From SHVO01 sp050246995 (GTDB lineage: Bacteria > Pseudomonadota > Alphaproteobacteria > Rhodospirillales > Rhodospirillaceae), in contig JBFWVA010000003.1 of NCBI GenBank assembly GCA_050246995.1, forward strand, positions 124,001-188,000: a DNA stretch of 64,000 nucleotides, read 5' to 3'. A program made the translations under genes and the position numbers. Positions 58,771 to 64,000 of the stretch are shown piece by piece. How positions within the stretch are numbered: position 1 is the first letter of the stretch; every line of letters begins with the position of its first letter. Under the pieces are notes generated by a model, which did not search any database, was not told the origin of the DNA, and saw nothing but the letters and a program-made list of their open reading frames with translations.

Positions 58771-59583
58771 ATGAGACTTCTGTATTGCGGCGACGTGATG
58801 GGCAAAGCCGGCCGTGAGGCCGTGGCGACGCATATTCCCGAGCTTCGTAAAACCCTCGGCCTCGATTTCGTGGTGGCGTGCGGCGAAAACGCCGCCCACG
58901 GCTTCGGCATCACGGCCAACATCTGCCAAAGCATGTTCGACTCTGGCGTCGATGTGGTCACCCTCGGCAACCACGCTTGGGATCAGCGCGAGATCATCTC
59001 GTTCATCCAGGCCGAGCCGCGCCTTCTGCGTCCCATCAACTATCCCATCGAGACCCCCGGCCAGGGCTTCGGCTTCTACACGACCGCCAAAGGGCGCCGG
59101 GTGATCGTCATTCAGGTCATGTGCCGCCTGTTCATGGACGCGCTGGACGATCCGTTCCGTGCCCTTAACGAGACCCTGAACCACCATCCGCTACGGGACG
59201 CCGCCGATGCGATCATCGTCGACGTGCACGGCGAGGCCAGCAGCGAGAAGAACGCGCTCGGCGTCATCGCCGACGGCCGCGCCTCAATGGTCGTCGGCAG
59301 TCATTCCCACGTCCCGACGGCGGATGCGCGCATCATGCCGGGCGGCACCGCCTATCAGACGGACGCCGGTATGTGCGGTCACTATGACTCCGTGATCGGC
59401 ATGAAGAAGGAAGCCGCCACGCAGCGCTTCGTCACCAAGATGCCGACCGAGCGCCTCGAACCGGCGGACGGCGAGGGCACCCTGTGCGGGGTATTTGTCG
59501 AGACCGACGACCGCACGGGCCTCGCGCTCCGGGTCGAACCGGTGCGGGTGGGCGGCCTCCTGAAGCAGGCGATCCCGTCTTAA
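58771..59583 (+). CDS. YmdB-type metallophosphoesterase (TIGR00282)
   Basis: 270 residues. Calcineurin-like phosphoesterase fold: LLYCGDVMGKAGR at the start (metal Asp), VACGENAAHGFG, LGNHAWDQ (GNH motif) and VVGSHSHVPTADAR. Family members such as Bacillus YmdB hydrolyse 2',3'-cyclic nucleotides. ATG 58771. Usually found beside yebC in alphaproteobacteria, as here (yebC begins 114 bases downstream). Confidence 0.92.
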   Translation: MRLLYCGDVMGKAGREAVATHIPELRKTLGLDFVVACGENAAHGFGITANICQSMFDSGVDVVTLGNHAWDQREIISFIQAEPRLLRPINYPIETPGQGFGFYTTAKGRRVIVIQVMCRLFMDALDDPFRALNETLNHHPLRDAADAIIVDVHGEASSEKNALGVIADGRASMVVGSHSHVPTADARIMPGGTAYQTDAGMCGHYDSVIGMKKEAATQRFVTKMPTERLEPADGEGTLCGVFVETDDRTGLALRVEPVRVGGLLKQAIPS

Positions 59584-59696
59584 AAGACGGCGCTGCCTAG
59601 GCTATTCCCACAACATTTGGTATAAGCTGGGACATTCCCCGCCGCTTATTGTAAGCAAAACAACGATTTGAGACGGCGCACGCACACGAGACGGAC

Positions 59697-60443
59697 ATGG
59701 CAGGTCATTCCCAATTTAAGAACATCATGCACCGCAAAGGCGCAAAGGACGCCAAGCGGGCCAAGCTTTTCACCAAGCTTGCACGTGAAATCACGGTCGC
59801 GGCCAAGCTTGGCCTGCCTGACCCGGCGTATAACGCCCGGCTTCGCACCGCCATCAACGATGCGAAAGCCGAGAGCATGCCGAAAGACAACATCGAGCGC
59901 GCCATCAAGAAGGCGACCGGCGCCGACCAGGAGAACTACGACGAAGTGCGTTACGAGGGCCGCGGCCCCGGCAACGTCGCGATGATCGTCGAGGTGCTTA
60001 CCAACAACCGCAACCGCACCGCCACGGACCTGCGCGTCGCCTTCAGCCGCAATGGCGGCGCCCTCGGCGAAAGCGGCAGCGTCTCCTATTGTTTTCAACG
60101 CGTCGGCCAGATTCATTTCCCGGCGAGTGTCGGCGACGGCGACAAAGTGATGGAAGCCGCGCTTAACGCCGGCGCCGATGACGTCTCGTCCGACGACAAG
60201 GGGCACGACATCTTCTGCGCGCCCGATGATTTGCACATGGTCGCGAAGGGGCTCGAAGCCGCGCTCGGTCCGGCCGAAGCCACGCGTCTTGAATGGCGCC
60301 CGACCATGACGGTCGATGTCGCGGGTGAAACCGCGGAAGAATTGATGAACCTGCTTACGGCGCTGGACGACAACGACGATGTGCAGCGCGTCGTGGCCAA
60401 CTATGAAATGTCCGATGAGGTCATGGCCAAGCTTGGCGGCTAA
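59697..60443 (+). CDS. YebC/PmpR-family translation/transcription factor
   Basis: 248 residues. N-terminal MAGHSQFKNIMHRKGAKDAK is the invariant YebC start; then the three-domain fold with YEGRGPGNVAMIVEVLTNNRNRT and a C-terminal domain. YebC proteins are implicated in translation of proline-rich stretches (YebC2) and in transcriptional control. It is the first gene of the yebC-ruvC-ruvA-ruvB series; ruvC begins inside its end. Confidence 0.93.
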   Translation: MAGHSQFKNIMHRKGAKDAKRAKLFTKLAREITVAAKLGLPDPAYNARLRTAINDAKAESMPKDNIERAIKKATGADQENYDEVRYEGRGPGNVAMIVEVLTNNRNRTATDLRVAFSRNGGALGESGSVSYCFQRVGQIHFPASVGDGDKVMEAALNAGADDVSSDDKGHDIFCAPDDLHMVAKGLEAALGPAEATRLEWRPTMTVDVAGETAEELMNLLTALDDNDDVQRVVANYEMSDEVMAKLGG

Positions 60444-60969
60444 GGAAAAGATCGACGTCGCGCCGAGCGGTCCCGGAAGCATCCGCATTCTCGGGCTCGA
60501 TCCCGGATTGCGTCACACCGGCTGGGGCGTCATCGAGGCGCACGGCAATCGGTTGAGCTTCATCGCCGACGGCGTGGTAGAGCCTAACCCAAAACTTTCG
60601 CTGGCCGAGCGGCTCACGATTTTGTTCACCGAAGTGCAGGAATTGGTGGCCTGTTACGCGCCGCACGAATGCGCCATTGAAGAGACCTTCGTGAATCAGA
60701 ACCCGGTATCCACCTTGAAGCTCGGCCATGCGCGCGCGGCGGTCATGCTCGCGCCGGCGACGGCCGGCGTTCTCGTTGCGGAGTACAAGCCCAATCTCGT
60801 GAAGAAGTCGGTTGTCGGGGCGGGCCACGCCGACAAGGTGCAAGTGGTCGCGATGATGCGCATGCTCCTGCCCGGAAGTAAGTCGAGCTCCGAAGACGCC
60901 GCCGACGCCTTGGCCGTCGCGGTTTGTCACGCCCACCACCGCGCCAGTGCGCTGCGGGGCGTGAAATGA
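60433..60969 (+). CDS. ruvC: Crossover junction endodeoxyribonuclease RuvC
   Basis: 178 residues from the TTG at 60433 (GAGG about 12 bases upstream); an ATG at 60415 in frame is an alternative. Holliday-junction resolvase with the RNase H-like active site: RILGLDPGLRHTGWGV (first Asp), EETFVNQNPVSTLKLG (Glu), and DAADALAVAVCHAH (two Asp). Overlaps the yebC end by 11 bases. Followed by ruvA after 54 bases. Confidence 0.95.
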   Translation: MAAKEKIDVAPSGPGSIRILGLDPGLRHTGWGVIEAHGNRLSFIADGVVEPNPKLSLAERLTILFTEVQELVACYAPHECAIEETFVNQNPVSTLKLGHARAAVMLAPATAGVLVAEYKPNLVKKSVVGAGHADKVQVVAMMRMLLPGSKSSSEDAADALAVAVCHAHHRASALRGVK

Positions 60970-61023
60970 TCGCGAAATCCTGCGCGCGTAGGCGCGCATC
61001 ATTTAAAAAGAAGGAGCCTAGCG

Positions 61024-61650
61024 ATGATCGCTAAGCTCCGCGGCCGTCTGGACTCTTTCGGCGCCGACTTCGCGGTCGTTGACGTCGGCGGTGTGGGTTA
61101 CCTCGTTTTCTGCGGTACGCGTACAATCGCGGGTCTCCCCGGCGTGGGCGAAGCGGTCGAACTCTCCATCGAGACTCATGTCCGCGAAGATCACATTCAT
61201 CTCTACGGTTTTTCCACCGCGCGCGAGCGCGAGATGTTCAACACGCTCATGACGGTGCAGGGCGTCGGCGCGAAAGTCGCGCTCGCGATCCTCTCGGCCT
61301 TGTCCTCGGAGCAGATCGTGCAAGCCATCGGCGCCGGCGATCAGGCGGCCTTTAAACGCGCCAACGGCGTAGGCGGCAAACTCGCCCAGCGCATCGTTGT
61401 CGAACTCAAAGATAAGGTTGCCGCGTTCGCCGTGGCCGGTGCGATGCTGCCGAAAGCCGCGATCCCGGCGAAGGGTGCGGCGAAAAGCTCGGCGGTGGAC
61501 GACGCCGTCTCGGCGCTCGTCAATCTCGGCTATGGCCGCATGGAAGCTTTTGGCGCCGCCTCGCGCGCCGCGCAAGCGGCCGGTGAGGGCGCCAATTTCC
61601 AGGCGTTGATCAAGGCCTCGTTGCGTGAACTCGGAGGCGACGGTGGCTGA
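61024..61650 (+). CDS. ruvA: Holliday junction branch migration protein RuvA
   Basis: 208 residues: N-terminal OB domain (MIAKLRGRLDSFGADFAVVD), two helix-hairpin-helix motifs (TLMTVQGVGAKVALAILSAL; RANGVGGKLAQRIVVELKDK) and a C-terminal domain (DDAVSALVNLGYGRMEA) that binds RuvB. ATG 61024. The ruvB start overlaps its end by 8 bases. Confidence 0.97.
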   Translation: MIAKLRGRLDSFGADFAVVDVGGVGYLVFCGTRTIAGLPGVGEAVELSIETHVREDHIHLYGFSTAREREMFNTLMTVQGVGAKVALAILSALSSEQIVQAIGAGDQAAFKRANGVGGKLAQRIVVELKDKVAAFAVAGAMLPKAAIPAKGAAKSSAVDDAVSALVNLGYGRMEAFGAASRAAQAAGEGANFQALIKASLRELGGDGG

Positions 61651-62686
61651 CGCCTCACGTGTGATCTCGCCCGTGCGTCAGGATGAGGACGCCGACAGCT
61701 CATTGCGCCCGAAACGCCTTGGCGATTTCATCGGCCAACGCCAGGTGCGTGAGAATCTTTCCGTCTTCATCACCGCGGCAAAAGAGCGCAAGGAACCACT
61801 CGACCATGTCCTGTTACATGGCCCGCCGGGTCTCGGCAAAACCACCCTCGCGCAGATCGTTTCGAAAGAATTGGGCGTCGGTTTCCGCGCCACGTCGGGG
61901 CCCATGATCGCCAAGGCGGGCGATCTCGCCGCCATTTTGACGAACCTCGAGGCCAACGACGTCCTGTTTATCGACGAAATTCACCGCCTCAATCCGGCCA
62001 TCGAAGAAGTGCTCTATCCGGCGATGGAGGACTTCCAGCTCGATCTCATCATTGGCGAGGGGCCTGCGGCGCGCTCTGTGCGTATCGAGCTGCAGCCGTT
62101 CACCCTCGTTGGCGCGACCACCCGCTCGGGCCTGCTCACCACACCTTTGCGCGACCGCTTTGGCATTCCCTTACGCCTCGAGTTCTATAACGCAGCCGAA
62201 CTCATGGACATTGTCAGCCGCGGCGCGCGGGTGCTCGGCATCGCCATGACCGAGGACGGCGCCATGGAAGTGGCCAAACGCTCGCGCGGTACGCCGCGCA
62301 TTGCCGGCCGCCTTCTGAAGCGCGTGCGGGATTTTGCCTCCGTCGACGGCGTTGAGAAAGTCGATGCCGCCGCCGCCGATAAAGCGCTCAAGCGTCTCGA
62401 TGTCGATGCGATGGGTCTCGACGCCATGGACCGCCGCTATCTTCGTTGTATCGCCGAGCACTACGCCGGCGGGCCGGTCGGCGTGGAGACTCTCGCAGCC
62501 GCCTTGGCCGAGGAGCGCGACACGCTCGAAGACGTCATCGAGCCCTTCCTCATTCAGCAGGGCCTTATCCAGCGCACTCCGCGCGGACGCATGGTGTCCG
62601 ATGCAGGTTTCCGCCAGCTCGGTCTTGTCGCCCCGCGCCGCGAACCCGCCCAGTTCGACCTTCTTGGCCGGGATGAGGCGCAATGA
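61643..62686 (+). CDS. ruvB: Holliday junction branch migration ATPase RuvB
   Basis: 347 residues from GTG 61643 with a GGAGG ribosome site. AAA+ motor: Walker A HGPPGLGKTTLAQI, Walker B DVLFIDEIHRLNPA, sensor 1 VGATTRSGLLTTPLRDRFGI, and the C-terminal winged-helix domain (RTPRGRMVSDAGFRQLG). Translationally coupled to ruvA, and to ybgC by an ATGA overlap (62683-62686). Confidence 0.97.
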   Translation: MADASRVISPVRQDEDADSSLRPKRLGDFIGQRQVRENLSVFITAAKERKEPLDHVLLHGPPGLGKTTLAQIVSKELGVGFRATSGPMIAKAGDLAAILTNLEANDVLFIDEIHRLNPAIEEVLYPAMEDFQLDLIIGEGPAARSVRIELQPFTLVGATTRSGLLTTPLRDRFGIPLRLEFYNAAELMDIVSRGARVLGIAMTEDGAMEVAKRSRGTPRIAGRLLKRVRDFASVDGVEKVDAAAADKALKRLDVDAMGLDAMDRRYLRCIAEHYAGGPVGVETLAAALAEERDTLEDVIEPFLIQQGLIQRTPRGRMVSDAGFRQLGLVAPRREPAQFDLLGRDEAQ

Positions 62687-63135
62687 GCGGTGCAATGTTG
62701 CCCGTCGGCGGCGAACTTCAGGGCCGCATCCACGTTCTACCCGTACGTGTCTATTACGAGGACACGGATGCTGCCGGTGTTGTGTATCACTCCAATTACT
62801 TACGGTTCTGCGAGCGCGGACGGACGGAAATGTTACGGGCGATCGGCGTCGAGTTGGGTCAGGTGCAGGCGAAAGACAATCTGGTTTTCGTGGTGCATAC
62901 CGGCGAGATCGAGTGGCGCCGTCCGGCGCGCCTCGACGACGCGCTCACCGTGGAAACGGCGCTGACCAGCCTCGGCAAGGCCTCGGTCCTGATGCGCCAG
63001 GTCATCCGCCGGGGCGGCGAGGACATCGTGCGATTTAACGTCCGCGTGGCCTGCATGGACCTTGCGACCAGCAAGGCTACGCCGGTCCCGGATCACTTAC
63101 GAACCAAGTTCGAAGCTTTTGTTGGCGAAGTTTGA
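62683..63135 (+). CDS. ybgC: Tol-Pal-associated acyl-CoA thioesterase
   Basis: 150 residues, hot-dog fold. The 4-hydroxybenzoyl-CoA thioesterase motif VYYEDTDAAGVVYHSNYLRF (catalytic Asp) is plain. Hydrolyses acyl-CoA and is regularly the first gene of the tol-pal cluster, as here. ATG 62683 overlaps the ruvB stop. Confidence 0.94.
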   Translation: MSGAMLPVGGELQGRIHVLPVRVYYEDTDAAGVVYHSNYLRFCERGRTEMLRAIGVELGQVQAKDNLVFVVHTGEIEWRRPARLDDALTVETALTSLGKASVLMRQVIRRGGEDIVRFNVRVACMDLATSKATPVPDHLRTKFEAFVGEV

Positions 63136-63202
63136 TATGGAACGCGCGTCCTCGCGGCCAAGATCGGGCCCGGGCGCTTAAAGAGACGGAATAGGTGAAC
63201 GA

Positions 63203-63916
63203 ATGGAAAGTGCGGCTTTAACAACGGTGCCCGTCGTCAATATGTCGGCCTGGGCCTTGTTCATGCAGGCGGACATCATCGTGAAAGCGGTGATGGTTGT
63301 TCTTGCCGGCATGTCGCTGTGGAGCTGGGCGATCATCTTCGACAAGATCTTCCGTCTGCGCTCGCTGTTCAAACAGGCCGAGCAGTTCGAAGAAAAATTC
63401 TGGTCGGGCCAATCGTTGGAAGACCTGTTCGAACGCGTCGGCCAGCGCCCGCGCGAACCCATGGCCACCATCTTCACCGCCGCCATGCGTGAATGGCGCC
63501 GTTCCTCGAAAGGCGGCGTGCCGGCCTCCTCGGGAACCGCGATGCTGCACGAGCGCATCGACCGAGTCATGAAGATCAGCCTGGAGCGCGAGATGGATCA
63601 TCTCAATCGCCGCATGATCTTCCTCGCGTCCACGGCTTCCGCGTCGCCCTTCCTTGGTCTGTTCGGCACCGTGTGGGGCATCATGAACACCTTCACCGCC
63701 ATCGGCGCTTCGTCCGACACCAGCCTCGCCACCGTCGCGCCGGGCATCGCCGAAGCCTTGTTCGCCACCGCGCTCGGTCTCGTCGCCGCGATCCCGGCGG
63801 TCATTTTCTACAACAAGATTTCCAGCGACCTGTCGCGCTACGCCTTGCGCCTCGAGAACTTCGCCGGCGAGTTCGGCGCGATCTTGTCGCGTCAGTTGGA
63901 TGTTAAATCGGCTTAA
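63203..63916 (+). CDS. tolQ: Tol-Pal system protein TolQ
   Basis: 237 residues; inner-membrane proton-channel subunit with TolR, energising the Tol-Pal complex in division and outer-membrane integrity. Three membrane helices (about 14-38, 135-160, 170-195) with the channel motif LFGTVWGIMNTFTAIG and EALFATALGLVAAIPAV. ATG 63203. Starts 67 bases after ybgC. Confidence 0.96.
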   Translation: MESAALTTVPVVNMSAWALFMQADIIVKAVMVVLAGMSLWSWAIIFDKIFRLRSLFKQAEQFEEKFWSGQSLEDLFERVGQRPREPMATIFTAAMREWRRSSKGGVPASSGTAMLHERIDRVMKISLEREMDHLNRRMIFLASTASASPFLGLFGTVWGIMNTFTAIGASSDTSLATVAPGIAEALFATALGLVAAIPAVIFYNKISSDLSRYALRLENFAGEFGAILSRQLDVKSA

Positions 63917-63931
63917 GCGGAGCACACCGTT

Positions 63932-64000
63932 ATGGCGTCTTTCATCAAACCATCTTCGGGCGCAAAGACCGGCCGGCGCGCATTCCATGCGGTGGCCGAG
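63932..64000 (+). CDS. tolR: TolR N-terminus (3' end outside window)
   Basis: Only 23 codons are visible, MASFIKPSSGAKTGRRAFHA then VAE, 15 bases after tolQ. The position directly after tolQ and a basic cytoplasmic stretch ending just before where the EINVTPLVDV helix would be fit TolR; the sequence seen is too short to prove it. Confidence 0.7.
   Translation, partial: MASFIKPSSGAKTGRRAFHAVAE

Noticed and set aside
1..64000. Mobile elements, prophage, CRISPR array
   Set aside because: No transposase, integrase, direct-repeat array or phage gene was found. Codon use and gene order look like core chromosome throughout.

Overview
The window is about 60+ % GC chromosomal DNA from an alphaproteobacterium. 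The main indicators are a DUF1013/TrcR-type cell-cycle regulator, COQ9, a DUF1192 protein, DUF465 proteins, a zapA / 6S RNA / 5-formyl-THF cyclo-ligase block, and a yebC-ruvCAB-ybgC-tolQR block in the usual alphaproteobacterial order. No rRNA, tRNA, insertion sequence, prophage or CRISPR array was seen. Genus cannot be fixed from the sequence alone; a Rhodospirillales/Micropepsales-like lineage is a guess.

Region by region: 1-3 kb holds the end of pntB (proton-translocating transhydrogenase) and an OPT-family transporter. 3-11.8 kb is a complete minus-strand branched-chain amino acid cluster, leuA-leuC-leuD-leuB then ilvB-ilvN-ilvC. It is preceded by what reads as a full transcription attenuator: promoter, 49-codon leader ORF rich in Leu/Ile/Val codons, mutually exclusive hairpins and a U-tailed terminator. 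A second control point, a perfect 23-bp dyad over a possible promoter, sits between leuB and ilvB. 11.8-18.8 kb holds a small hypothetical gene, a CCUCC-loop stem structure, an autotransporter, a Gly/Ala/Ser/Thr-rich exported protein, an M1 aminopeptidase with a small exported partner, and a nucleotidyltransferase-like protein. 18.9-24 kb has Kup, an MgtC/DUF4010 membrane protein, a methyltransferase, a 36-aa very basic ORF, a GNAT and rpsU (probably started at CTG).

24-31 kb is housekeeping: def, COQ9, purE-purK, a degenerate GGDEF protein, two DUF465 mini-proteins, trcR, a quinone oxidoreductase and DUF1192. 31-36.7 kb is a copper-handling locus: a FecR fossil, a DUF2946 small ORF (family of the copper-sensing upstream ORF CruR), a TonB-dependent receptor, a Cys-containing BNR-repeat protein, a thioredoxin-like protein, SCO and PCuAC. 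36.7-41 kb holds two paralogous membrane-anchored class III nucleotidyl cyclase proteins, one with intact metal-binding Asp residues and one with both replaced. 41-53 kb has rpmE, a DEAD-box helicase with a hexapeptide-repeat tail, a GNAT, a response regulator, a PLP lyase, a PAS-GGDEF diguanylate cyclase, a MotA/MotB-like proton-channel pair, a Pro/Ala-rich OmpA protein and an inositol monophosphatase.

53-64 kb holds efp and its lysyltransferase epmA (divergent), a DUF1801 protein with a histone-like tail, thiE, a class I aldolase, DUF4164, zapA, 6S RNA, fau, ymdB-type phosphoesterase, yebC, ruvCAB, ybgC, tolQ and the first codons of tolR. The parts most worth following up are the leu/ilv attenuator, the copper locus with its candidate regulatory upstream ORF, the active/dead cyclase pair, and the CTG-initiated rpsU.
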